Below, piece by piece: positions 10,216 to 22,107 of a stretch of 64,000 nt of DNA. Numbering within the stretch: the stretch's first letter is position 1; every line of letters begins with the position of its first letter. Under the pieces are notes generated by a model. That model made no database searches. It was not told the origin of the DNA and saw nothing but the letters and a program-made list of their open reading frames with translations. The DNA lies in NCBI GenBank assembly GCA_013398295.1, contig VZSF01010137.1, positions 62,001 through 126,000 of the forward strand, given 5' to 3'. The stretch comes from Chionis minor. Lineage: Eukaryota; Chordata; Aves; Charadriiformes; Chionididae. Both the position numbers and the translations under genes were made by a program.

Positions 10216-13019
10216 AGCTAAGCTGTCTCTTGGGGGGCTGAGCCACCTCCCAGCGCTTGGGTTGTCCTTGCCCGTGGGCACCTGGCCTGGGAGAGGTGGC
10301 AGTGGCGGCCGAACCCCTCGGCTGAGGGCTGAGCTAGCTGCCTTCCCTGCGGCACGGAGGAGCAGGCTGCCGCAAAAGCCACCTCCAAGCACATTCAACA
10401 GCCCCAGGTCCGTCCCGAGCAGAGGCTTAAAAGCTTCCGCCTCCTCAGAAACCCACCTTGGTTATTTGTTAAGACGAGTGAGAAAACCCAACTCACCTTA
10501 CGTGATTTAATTTGGTTTTCCGAGCGCTTTCACAGGCAGCGCTCCAAGAGCGACGGACGTACGCGTGCCCTTGGTCCTGCGAGATGAGCCCACGGCTTGC
10601 GTGCCGCTGCCTGAGCGCGCTTGTTGCTTTCAGAAGAAAGCACAGTCCCTCAAGGACCCTGCTGCATCCTGCGGATTCCCTGCAGATACAGGAATAACAG
10701 AGACACCTCACCCCCCTCAAAAAAACAAACCACCCCACCCCAAGAAAAAACTCCACGAAACATTGCAATAGCGTAGCTTTTACAGCTCTGATTTTTTTTA
10801 AAAGCATCCTCTGTCCCAGGCCCTGCAGACTGAGTGTACTTGTAACCTGGGAGCTATAAATACCCCCCGAGCATTTTCTCTCATTTTGATACTGCCATCC
10901 ATCGCTCAGACGTTTTAGGCTCATCACTTAAACTTCTTTTATAGGCGATAAAGACACACAAATACCCCAGGCGCCACTATAAGAAGGGATAAAACCATCA
11001 CTGCTGCGAGAAAACACACCAGCATAACAAGTGGATTTAAACAGCAAGACCCAGAGCTGCAGCCCAGGAAAAAAGGGCAGGAATAGCCCAGGCAGTGCCC
11101 CCAGCACACCCAGGGCGGGAGCAGCACGGAGGAAACCAATTTCTCAGCGACGTGCCCTGCTAGGGGAGGAACGGCTCCTCTGCTTTCATGTGCTTAAGAA
11201 ACCAGTGGCAGGAACCAGTCCAAGCTGTCTCTAACGCCTTCTGCCAGCTCCGTGAGCTGCAGCGCCTGCTGGTAAGCCAGCAGCTGTTGACTTAATGAGT
11301 TAGTATAGCAAAGAATTCAAAATTTGGTGAAGCTGTGTTACATCACTTGCATTTTGCATGTTTAGAAGAAGAAAGATGTGGATTCTGTCACTAGATTCAA
11401 AAACTTTAGCAATGCTCCTCGTAATTTATATATTTCAGTAACTGACCTCCTGTTTTCCCTTCTAACAAAATTGCTTGATGAGTAGTTGCCAAGATAGAAA
11501 GTATTGATTTTTCCGACGACCCAGGCTTTAAACCTGTTCAAGAATATAAATCAATTTATTGATTATCTTAGGGAAATCACCACGAGTAAAACCTGCCGAA
11601 AGTGATGACTGGAACTGTTTCGCTATGGATTTCTTCCCGTTCCCCCTCTCTCAGGTCGTTTAAAAAAGCACAACCCTTGGTGTATTTGCATTCCACCTAC
11701 TGCCCATAGATGATCTAATGCATTTTGTAAAACTTGGTATCTTAGATCAAGTAAAGGGGTTTTAGGGACATGGCTGGCAAATACAGGAAAAGTCATAATC
11801 AGGATAGTCTGGGAAACATTACAGTCCATCTTCTTCATACTAATGTAAGCAGTGTTATATTGTTGTAGCCTAGAGTGTTTTAATTAGTTTCCTAGGAGAC
11901 AAAACCTAGAGTTCTTCCTGCTTTTACAATTCAATTTCAAGTCTATTCTTGCTTGTAGGTTTCCCTGCTTAAAGAAAAATGACTACGCAGAGGCAGGTGT
12001 TCTGTATTTTTGTCACTACACAGTCGTGAATAGATGCAATCAACTGGAAATATAAGCGGTCTTTTAAAATGATTGCAGAGTACCTTCAGGTCACAAAGTA
12101 TTCTTAGAGCCAGTTTTATGGCTTTACAATGAGATTTCCTTATCTTTCAGCGGTTTTCTGCGCTTTATTCTCATTAGAGAATACCAAATACCTAGCGCAT
12201 ACCAGTACAAATACCAAGGCGGCTTAGCTATAGCAGGGCATCAGCGTGCAAAGTTCTGCAAACCAGAAAGTGCTATTTTCTGTTTCCCCTTTATAATTGT
12301 TTGATGTTGTTGTCTGCTAGCAGTAACGGTAGAAGGCAAAATAAATAGAGATTAATAGAGTTCATTTAAAATATCAAGGTTATGCCTGTCCCTCTGGATT
12401 GTTTGTCACCGTGTGTGTTCCTAAACAGAAGAGGTACGTGCTGTATATTCTGTAGCTCTTTGTTTTACTAGTTTTTGACAGAGGAATAAAGCTAATTGGA
12501 AGTATTTCATATTGATGTCCTGATGTTTAGTGCAGCTAAATTAACATTCCTGCCCTTAAGTTCAAATACAAAGCGATTTTAAAACATAAGGGAATAGATT
12601 GCGAAGCCTTCTAGTGGTAACATGAGCTTTCTGTATTTGTCCCTGTGCGAGCCGACACAGGCAGGACACAGCAACAACCACGAAACCACAGATGAAATGC
12701 AAAAAGTAAATTTAATCTCGATCCCTCGTGAACCGGGGGGAACTCCGAAGCAGCACCCAGGCAGAGGCACTGTGGCGGGCGGATAAGTTTTGCCTTAAAC
12801 ATTTATTTGCCCAGAAAGGTATAAGCTTTGACGATCGATTATCGTCGCCTGCAGACTCAGGAGCATAATTGGCATTAATCACAAAGGAAGCACATACCGA
12901 CATCCATCTCTGCAGGGACAGGACAGCAGGTTCCTCTCTCACGCCCCGTGGTTTTGCCCGTCACCAAGCAATGGCCTCATCTGCCATCATCGAACAGATG
13001 TTTCCTGAAACTGGGCAAA
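10216..13019. other. Intergenic, no gene recognised
   Basis: Begins GC-rich next to the CR1 (to about 10500), then becomes average AT-rich sequence. No splice-supported exon, RNA gene or clear mobile element seen. Confidence 0.6.
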
Positions 13020-13480
13020 GACTTTGGGACTGGAACTGTATAAAAACGGTACCACCAGGAGCTCGAATGGGGACCCCCCCAGCGAAATACCAGAAGTGAA
13101 GAGGAGCAATGGGACGCCGCTGGATCCGCAGGTGGCAATATCTCTTTTCTCTTCTCTCTCTCTCTCTCCTGCTATTGTTGTAACCTCTCTCTCTATCTCC
13201 TTCTCTCTTTCTCCTTAGAAACTTATGGCACGGGACTGACTTTTCCAGTCCATGCTATCCTGTTAAGTAGTTGTGAGTTATCGTTTCCACCTATGTGCCT
13301 TGTATTGGTTCTAGTTACATAGTTGTTGTTGAGTCATTGTATTAATAAATCATAAAATTGGTTGGCTGGTGTCATTTCACCTTAATTCCATCCAAGGGGA
13401 TCACGAACTTGGTCGTTAGTCCCAAGCAGGGGGAAACAGCTCCCTTTCGGGCCGCGACAGGCACGCAGGCGGGAACGCAG
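13020..13480 (+). mobile_element. Candidate solo LTR (weak)
   Basis: Has LTR-like order: a TATA-like GTATAAAAACGG at 13036, a CT-rich stretch (13141-13215), then AATAAATCATAAAATTGG at about 13343 and a U5-like GC-richer tail. Boundaries, terminal TG/CA and target duplication could not be fixed; the ends given are approximate. Confidence 0.4.
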
Positions 13481-13842
13481 GCACCGCAGAGCTCGGTCCT
13501 TGCTAGAGAGAGAGAGTCGGAACCTGCTGTTCTCGCCTGCATGTCAGGGATTCAAGCAGGCAAAGTTTTCCTCTGGGCTTTGATCTTCTCCGACAGCAGG
13601 GCAGGAATCTCAAGCATGTTCGATAAGGTGCCTCGGAGCCCATCCCAGGCCTACGCTATCTGAGTGCCGATGTTCTCCTTGCCAAGCACGCACGACTAAA
13701 CAATGATTAGCGTGATAGATGTGTTTTCTGATGGCCCAGGTGCAAGTCACTTGAGCGTTTCTACAATCCTCCTGGCCAACCTTCCGTTACTTTCCCACAG
13801 TCGTTAAGGAATAGAAATTTACAAATACATATTTGCCTGGTT
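13481..13842. other. Intergenic, no gene recognised
   Basis: No exon, RNA gene or repeat recognised. Confidence 0.6.
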
Positions 13843-14293
13843 TCATAGAATCATAGAACTACTTGGGTTGGAAGAGACCTTCAAGATCATCGAGTCCAGC
13901 GATAAACCTACACTGCCAAAACCCCCCCTAACCCATGTCCCTCAGCACCACGTCTGCCCGGCTTTTAAATACCTCCAGGGACGGCGATTCCACCCCCTCC
14001 CTGGGCAGCCTGTGCCAATGCCTGAGAACCCTTTCGGTAAAGAAGTTTTTCCTAATATCCAACCTAAACCTCCCCTGGCACAACTTGAGGCCATTTCCTC
14101 TTGTCCTGTGGCTTGTTCCTTGGGAGAAGAGATTGACCCCACCTGGCTAGAACCTCCTTTCAGGGAGTTGTAGGGAGTGAGAAGGTCTCCCCTCAACCTT
14201 CTCTTCTCCAGGCTGAACAATCGCAACTCCCTCAGCCGCTCCTCATCAGCCTTGTTCTCCAGACCCCTCACCAGCTTCATTGCCCTCCTCTGG
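13843..14293 (-). mobile_element. CR1 LINE, 5'-truncated (type A)
   Basis: Same subfamily as the copy in DEPDC1 intron 1, with tail repeats ATTCTATGATTCTATGA on the minus strand. It extends about 100 bp further 5' (GAGGAGCGGCTGAGGGAGTT region) to about 14293. Target duplication not resolved. Confidence 0.92.
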
Positions 14294-17200
14294 TTTGTGA
14301 GGATGATGCCGTAAATGGGACTTTCTTCCCCTTGGAAGTGCTGCAGAGCCTTGGCAGGACTTGGCGCGCTCACCCTGCAGGGACTGCGCTCGTGGAGCCC
14401 CCGGTGAGAGCGAATTCAGCAACCCGTGTCCCAAAGAGCACAGACACCGAGCCCACATCCCCCAACACACACAACCGGTGACCCTGCGGGACTTTTCTGT
14501 GGCCCCTGCGTTTAGGATTTCCCCTTTTCCACGGCGAAGTGTTGGGTTTGCTCTCTGGTGAGGTAAAGCGTAGACGACGGTAATAGCAGCCGTGGCAATA
14601 CTGCCGCGGGGACAATCAGGAGCAGCGATGAAGAATTGAAGTCTTTGAATTCGCTGCTGTGAGCACGGTTGGTAGGAAAGCGGAGAGCGGGGCCGGCGCA
14701 ATGTTTGTGAAGCGCTGTGAAGATTTCGGAAGCAGCCTTCGTTAATGCGCTGCCGCTTTTCCTTCACGCACGTTCTCTTTAAATTTTGATTTTAGGGGGA
14801 TAGCTTCTATACTTACAGCAGGCGAAACAAATTGCTTGATATTTAGTGAAACGAAACAAGAAGCATAAAAATGCATCACAGTTGGAAGATATGCGAGCCC
14901 TTCACACAAAGTTCTCATTGTGTCATTGAGATAACAAGATAAGAACTCAGCCGTTTACATTTCCGGATGAAACATTTAAGCAATTTTTTTTCCCCCGAAG
15001 AACATTATGCATCATTCTTTGAGGATATTAAACAGTGAAGGCTGGATATATTTATTTTTTTTTAATGTGTAGTACAGACTTTATAAGACCAACATTTTGT
15101 AGGCAAAGAGTCTAATCCAGGCAGGATGTGCCTGGGGGAAATATCTGCATTGAAGACAAACTGCAGCAATTACCATCATTTCATTACAATAATCTTTTTT
15201 TTTTTTNAAAAAATTTTTTTTTTTTTTTTTTTTTTTTTCCTTTCTTAGAAAAGCAATTCTTTGGAATTTAGCAGCTTTCAGATAACAACATTTCAGCTGA
15301 TTTGCCGCTTTCTGGAGATGGAATGACTGCACTTTTGTAGAGACAGCACAGGCACTTTTCAGGATTGGTGTGGGAGGTAGAATACAGGAGAATGCCTGGG
15401 AAGGTTACCATGAAAATGCGCGTGTGAGAATTTGGAGAGAAAAGAAGAATCTCGGTTTGGAACCCTACCTTTTTCTACTCCTGCTGAACTTTACCCCATG
15501 TAGCGTCAGTAGCTTGTACAAAAAGCCACTAGAGGGGAGGTTTTATGCAGAAGCGTAGAAAACCCAACCCAAAGCAGTAGGATAAATCCTGCTGTTGTTC
15601 AGCCCTGAGTGATTACTTGAGACCTCCTGCTCTGCCCCTCTGTAACTCAGGATCCCCGAGCACTTTCCTCTCTCCCACAAATGCTGAGGAATTCTGTGTG
15701 CCATCACCCCCTAAACTCAAGCAGCGTGAGCACCGTGTTATTTTCTTTCCTCTGAACGACGGTTGATCGGCGTCCGGTTCTGCTTGCACCTCGCGGATAC
15801 TGAGAAATACCCTGCACCTTTTCTGGCTAAATTTTTGCATCATCCAATGCACGTGCCCAGCCCCAACCTCCTCCCTCCTTAATGAGCTGACAGGAGCCCT
15901 GCTTGAGGTGGTTCCTGCCAGAGCTCTCCGAGCAGTTCCCCCAGTAGTCATCCCTGAAATCACAAGCCGTCCTGATATCGGGTAGGAAAATATTCCTCAG
16001 GTCCCTCGTTGGCCTTTGTCCTGTTTCTCCAGCACCAGGTTCTTGGTAGCTCTTCTGCAGTGGTTTATAAAAATGTAAAAATGGGCTGATGTTTGTTAGA
16101 AGTCGTAAAGAAAAACCTTGAAGTCTTTAATATATCAGTTTTTATGGTTATACGATCCCTTGACCTTGTAGGAGTTTGATTTGTGTTTGTACTATCGCTT
16201 CAAGAATGTAAATATCTCTTAAAACTTAGAATGTGAACAGCTCTTAATCTTGAGCTGAATAAAAACAGTAAGGCGTGTTTGGAATGCTGTGCAGAAATAA
16301 AAATCAATTAGCAGCCATCTATTTGTTATTATTAATTGTTATTTAAGAAAAAAATCCATCAAGTGGATGAGAGGACCGTGTATAGCGGGGTATAAGTAGC
16401 TGCGGCAGGAGTAGTTGTAAAATGAGCATTATAGTACTATAGTATGTGCACAAAGAGCCTTTTTGCAAGAGAAAATTCATGTAATGATAAATATGTGCAA
16501 ACAATTAAGATGTGCATGAAGTTGTGTGATCTTTGAATTTTCAGAAATGTGGAGCTCGGAGCTCAGTTTATTTGGGTTAGTTTCAAATCCAGTTTCAAAG
16601 TCTCGCAGAAACGTTTAATCTATAATTAACAACTAGTGCTTGCAACCATCTTAGATGAAGGCTGCAGCTTTAATGAAAGCCTATTTTATTTTTAACAGGA
16701 TTCAAAGGTATCGCGTACAGAAATGACGTAGCACTATGTATTTCAGCTGCTATACCTAAGATTGTTAAGTATTGATACTACCTATGTATCTGAAGCTGTA
16801 AGTAAAGCCTTTGCATATATAGACATGAGATGTCCTGGCTTCAAACGTACTTAATTAATACAGACAGTGTGAGGCTTGAGATATTTTTGAACCGATCCTA
16901 AATTAGAGCCCTTTTGCTTTGCCTTTCATATATTGTTTATTATCCTGTCAAAGGGGTTTTTTAGTATACTGCATCGTGATATGTTAATTAACTCGTGCTT
17001 TTTCTCCCCCAGTCATTTGGCTTAAGACTTAATTAAATAGTGGATGTTAAGTATAGTTTAGTGAAGGGATTCGGCTGAGTTTGCTTCTCGCTAGCGCGGG
17101 GGCACGGGATGAGCACCGAAGCCACTTGCTCGCTCCACTCCGTTGGCAGAACAGACTTCCTTGGCGTGGGATCCAGCCCCTTCGCTGCAGCACAGGTCTG

Positions 17201-19392
17201 TCTGGACGGACTCTTCCCTCCAAACGGGCGGAAATTCCTCTGGATATTTATCTCCTCTCCGAAAAGCATTTCTCAAATTATTTTGGTCACCGCCATAATA
17301 ATTAAAACCCCCGTGCTATTTGGATGGTTTGTGGAAACGTCAAGGCGTTTTGCCGTTCTTGCTTATGCTGATCTTGGAAACACGGGATGAAATGAAAAAC
17401 TGGCAACACCTCAAATTATCCGACAGCTTTATCCAGGAAGGCTGGTCATCCTTTTACTCTCTGTGTACGAGAAAATAGATGGAAATAGAGAGAAAAACAG
17501 CTAACTACATGGCGTTTTCATCAGGTTTCTTTTTTTTTCTGAGAGGGACTAAAAATGAGAAGAGAACTGTAGTTCACTGTGGAGTAGGAAAAGGAAGGAA
17601 AGGATGCTGAGTCCTGCACCTGGATCGGGCTGACCCCGTAGATCGGTACAGCGGGGGGACCGCTAGCTGGGCACCCTCCGAGTACAGCAGAGGTGGTCTC
17701 CTTCGTACGGCAATCCATAGCTAAGGGGGTTTGCTCTAAAGCAATAATCAGTGCCGGTTAAATTCAGCGAGGACTCTTTCCGTTGAGTTTATTTTTAAGC
17801 TCATCTTGTAATTTCTATTGATCCAACGTTATGTGCGTCGACACGATTTGGTTTTGACTTTGCTTAGTGGAAACGCACTTCCAAACTGGTGAAACAGTAT
17901 TATTTCACCTCGGGTCTTTTTAAAAGATAGTTTTAATTGTATGCTGTTTTGCTGATAACTTTGTTATACGGCACAGAATCCATTGGCATGTGCTTCTCTG
18001 ACAGCTTTGTGCAAATCTTGTGGCTCCTGTGTTGTGTGACATCCACTCTTGAGGTGGCTTTTAGAAGGCAAGGTGGGAAGGGGCAAACTGTAGCTTCCTT
18101 TTGGGTGTAACAGCAAATAAAAGTTTGCTCTGATAATTTAATATCTGTACTTAGTATTCTAGGAATTCTGATCTATGGTGTTTCTCTGGAAAAACGCAGA
18201 ATGTGCCTTCGACGTGTCTGTTGATATAGCTTTTATTGAACTTAATTGAATTATTCCTGTACTTTAAAAGAAAACTGATTTTCTGACTCTGCTACACACC
18301 TTTAAATAGCAGTTAATCGATACAGGCATTTTCTCCCCAGTTCCCTTGTCCACCAAACTTTTTAATTAAAAAAAAAAAAAAAATCCAAACCATTTACACG
18401 CGGTTTTACTCAAGTTGGTCCGAAAAACAATCCTGTTATGCAGTTGCTTACAATTTGTTGCTTTTCATTTGTGAGCTGCACCGCAGCTGCGCCTGGTTTT
18501 TCCCTCACAAATTAGTTCATCAGATCTATTATTCTACAAATGCGCAGCAGCTGTTGCTCAGATCCAGCCTGGTTGCACATGCCCTCTGCAGTTTTAGTCA
18601 ATTGGTTTACTCCAAACACTTGGTTACTAAATCATTCATTTGGTCATAACGGTCCGTGCAAAGTAGACATTAAAATGCTTCATCGTGCGGCGGGTTTAGA
18701 AGCCAGTTACTCAGAAGACCAAAGGATGGGATCCCACGAGGAGAACGGTTGTCTTATCCCATGTGTTCACAACTCCCGGCTGTTCACTAAAGGCAGGTTC
18801 TTCTATCAAAAGGGGAGAATGCTCAGACTAGAGTTTTCATTGTGATGGTGTTTGGAAGCAGTGGGGAAGTGTGAATATTGTACGTGCCTTCAGGCATTCG
18901 TATCGGTGGTTCTTGGTGCTTCGCTCGTTCTCCACGAGTCTCTGAAATGCAGATGTTCCTCGTGTGGAAGGTGGCAGCTGTCAGGCATGTTAAACAACAG
19001 TCGGGAAAAGAGGATGTTGGCAGGAACCATGGAAGAAACTGTCTGGATCACTAGGAAATATAACTAAATATTTACAAAGATTTTTTTTTTTTCTTCCCCT
19101 CCAGGATTTTCCTAGATCTTCTGTAATGTCTAAAGGACTCCAGACCAAAGTAAGTAGCTTTTGCACGCACACAGCCTTGAAGTCGCTACTGCTGGTGTGT
19201 GTTGTGCTGCTTCCATCATCTGAGGCTGCGCTGCTTTAATTAAGAATTTGAAATACAGTTCTCTCTTGACCTAGTAAAAAGGCTCGGGAGATCCAAACAG
19301 CTTGAACAAAACAATAGGAGAACGTATCAAGGAAACACAAAGCACAAATTGTTCTTGGGAATAGACCGTGGTCTTTTCAAATACTACACAAT
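14294..19392. other. Intergenic, 5.1 kb without a recognised gene
   Basis: AT-rich unique-looking sequence. Holds a T-rich homopolymer block with a single N (15194-15239) and an A run at 18368-18382. The scattered open frames are short, overlap on both strands and resemble no family known to me. Confidence 0.6.
15194..15239. repeat. Poly-T / A-T homopolymer block with single N
   Basis: T13 N A7 then a long T run. A slippage-prone homopolymer, probably uncertain in length; the N at 15207 marks an unresolved base or join. Confidence 0.9.
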
Positions 19393-19566
19393 TCATAGAA
19401 TCATAGACTCATAGAATCACTTGGGTTGGAAGAGACCTTCAAGATCATCGAGTCCAGCGATAAACCTACACTGCCAAAACCCCCCCTAACCCATGTCCCT
19501 CAGCACCACGTCTGCCCGGCTTTTAAATACCTCCAGGGACGGCAATTCCACCCCCTCCCTGGGCAG
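19393..19566 (-). mobile_element. CR1 LINE 3' end, very short (type A)
   Basis: 174-bp CR1 3' terminus with a triplicated tail repeat (TCATAGAATCATAGACTCAT on the plus strand), truncated at CCTGGGCAG. It forms an inverted pair with the CR1 at 19945-20272. Confidence 0.92.
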
Positions 19567-19944
19567 AGGTGGTTGGGAAGTTCACACACGCGCTAGGAAA
19601 TCAGTCAGAGTTACTGCCTGGTCAGTCTCCTGGATCCAACCGCGTCAGGATAGGTTTCACACTGGTGAATAATCACCGGGGCTGAGGCCGGGTGAACATA
19701 CTCTCCAGCACGTGAGGGCTCGAGGAGCTGCGTGCGGCAGCCTTACCGTGAGCTGCAGGGGAGACGCGTGCCTGGACGGACAGACAACCGCCTCCGTTGG
19801 AGAGGGGAGGGGAAACCGCACTCCTCGGGCACCCGGCTGCGCAGTGAGCTCCTTGGAAGCTGACGCAAAGCCAGCCTTCTGCCTGCAGCTGGGAAAGCTC
19901 GTTTCCAAATCGCTTGGCTTATTACCTGGGTGCGAGCTGTTGTT
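19567..19944. other. Spacer between two oppositely oriented CR1 copies
   Basis: 378 bp of moderately GC-rich sequence; no gene recognised. Confidence 0.6.
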
Positions 19945-20272
19945 TCTCTACAACTCCCTGAAAGGAGGTTGTAGCCAGGTGGGGTCAATCTCTTCTCCCA
20001 AGGAACAAGCCACAGGACAAGAGGAAATGGCCTCAGGTTGTGCCAGGGGAGGTTTAGGTTGGATATTTGGAAAAACTTCTTTACGGAAAGGGTTCTCGGG
20101 CATTGGAACAGGCTGCCCAGGGAGGGGGTGGAATCGCCGTCCCTGGAGGTATTTAAAAGCCGGGCAGACGTGGTGCTGAGGGACATGGGTTAGGGGGGGT
20201 TTTGGCAGTGTAGGTTTCTGGTTGGACTTGATGATCTTGAAGGTCTCTTCCAACCCAAGTGATTCTGTGATT
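19945..20272 (+). mobile_element. CR1 LINE, 5'-truncated (type A)
   Basis: Plus-strand copy from CTCTACAACTCCCTG to the tail GATTCTGTGATTCC. Very similar to the copies at 58499-58918 and 63132-63488. Open frames on both strands across it are not genes. Confidence 0.93.
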
Positions 20273-21080
20273 CCATCCTGTTCACAGAATGCTTTATTGT
20301 GACATGAAACAAAGCTTTGAAAATAGCCCGTTTCTACCCGGCTGCTTGGAAGAATGTGATAAATATCAAAACCACCGGGTGAACCGTAGCGCCGCAGCCT
20401 ACCCCTGCTCCAACCTTGTAATTCCAGTGGTGTTTACTTGATAGCATATGTTCCTCATTTCCTCCGAAGATACAGGCGTCCCTTTGTATGATCCACATAG
20501 TTGCGTATCTATTAATACCTGGAAAATGTAATGAGGATTGAAGACAACTGCAACATAATCTAGAAAGTCAAAGCAGACAAGAAACCCACGACACTGAATT
20601 TAAAGTACGATGTCCTGTACTGCACAGGGAGAAAATAGCAGAAGCCCATATAGACCCATATGAAAACTTTCCTTCTTCAAGTGAATTCGGGAAGCTGTTG
20701 TAGGATGTCTGAGTAATTGAAAAGAAAATGGAGCAAGCCCTGCCTTCCCTGGATTTGCCCTGTTTTTCCCTGCCACTTACTGGTGATGTGCTGGTTTCTG
20801 CCACGCGGTGGTGGTGTTGCTTTTTTTCCTGATCCTGAAGAGTTTCCGAGACCAGCTGGAGCGATGAAAACTGCTTTATTTGCTAAATGCAACTTAATGA
20901 TAACACGTTGATTTTAATAAATGTGCATGAAATTTTCATGTTTCTTTTGCAGCCAGGGTATAATAGTGCTGTCATTAATATACAACAGATCTCTCGTACC
21001 ACAGCAAGGCTGTTATTGCCAGCTTCCCAGTCCTTTGCACCTAATATTTTCACTGCATTTGGTGGTCTATTGCTGATTTG
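20273..21080. other. Intergenic, no gene recognised
   Basis: No exon, RNA gene or known mobile element seen. Confidence 0.6.
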
Positions 21081-21630
21081 TCCCTATAGGGGGGAAAAAA
21101 AGATGAGCCCGTTTTTTTTTTCAAACAGAACTTACGAAGACTTTGAGTCGTTAGGCATCATTTAATGAAATTAAAGTTTTTTGGCTGCAAAAATGTGGTT
21201 TAGGCATCACGTTATGAGGGATGATGAGTCGAAATTCACGTTGGCACAGGCTGAGATGCTGCTTTGTCCCCACAGGGGAAACAAAGATGAGCCCTTTTTT
21301 TTTTCCCCAAACAGAACTTACAAAGACTTTGAGTCGTTAGGCATCGTTTAATGAAATTAAAGTTTTTTGGTTGCAAAAATGTTGTTTAGGCCTCACGGTA
21401 TGAGGGATATATTAGTTGAAATCCACGTTGGCACAGGCTGAGATGCTGCTTTGTCCCCACAGGGGAAACAAAGATGAGCCCTTTTTTTTTTCCCCAAACA
21501 GAACTTACAAAGACTTTGAGTCGTTAGGCATCGTTTAATGAAATTAAAGTTTTTAGTTGCAAAAACGTGGTTTAGGCCTCACGGTATGAGGGATGTATTA
21601 GTTGAAATTCACGTTGGCGCAGGCTGAGAT
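21081..21630 (+). repeat. Tandem repeat, three copies of an about 187-bp unit
   Basis: The word GATGAGCCC followed by a T run ends at 21110, 21294 and 21481 (spacings 184 and 187). Each unit contains AACTTAC-AAGACTTTGAGTCG, TTAATGAAATTAAAGTTTTT, a GCAAAAA-GTTTAGGC phrase and CACGTTGGC-CAGGCTGAGAT. Copies 2 and 3 are closer to each other than to copy 1. No similarity to a known element recognised. Confidence 0.92.
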
Positions 21631-21737
21631 CTGCAACGATCTCTTGCTTGGCAGCCTGGTAACCGCCTTGCTCGGGGAGAATGATTCACGCCGCGATGCT
21701 CAGCAGCAGACAGGTAGCGGTAGCTGCCGCGTGTGGT

Positions 21738-22107
21738 CCCTCAGCTCCTGAAGGAGGCTGATATGATCCAGATCTCCTTGGCCAAATACCTTGCAGGCCC
21801 TGTTTTGGGTCCTCTGTCCCGTCCGCTCCTCCCCGCAGGTGGGATCCCTCGGCGCTTTTCCATTTCCCACCCTCCCACGGGGTGAAATACCAAAGTTGGC
21901 TGCCCTTGGCAGTGAGAGCAGGCAGGGTAGGCAGGAGCCTCCCGGACACCGTGCCTTGGCATCTACTACAAACATCGGTCTTACCGCTCTGAGAGCCAAG
22001 AGTTCCTGCACAACACGCTGGTAATTTCAGCAGTTAGAAGGGGGGCCCAGCTAAAAAGTGAAATTACTGAAAAGAATATTGGTCCTGTTTTACCTCAAAC
22101 CAGGACA
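21738..22107 (-). mobile_element. Truncated solo LTR (ERV-L-like), related to the 32.5 kb provirus
   Basis: On the minus strand it begins TGTCCTGGTTTGAGG (22107), the same terminus as the provirus 5' LTR, and shares its U3: GGGAGGGTGGGAA, the ACTTTGGTATTTCACCCCGT phrase and GTGCC-AGGCTCCTGC. It breaks off near the region equivalent to the TATA/R start, so R and U5 are missing. Confidence 0.82.

Noticed and set aside
9039..10398. Long overlapping minus-strand frames (326-371 codons) across the gap
   Set aside because: They run through N bases, CR1 sequence and GC-rich DNA. Only the short piece [16 protein letters not shown] is real coding sequence (DEPDC1 exon 1).
13868..14173. Recurring 101-codon 'protein' found at seven places on both strands
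   Set aside because: Antisense reading of the CR1 type-A 3' end. Recurrence reflects transposon copies, not a gene family.
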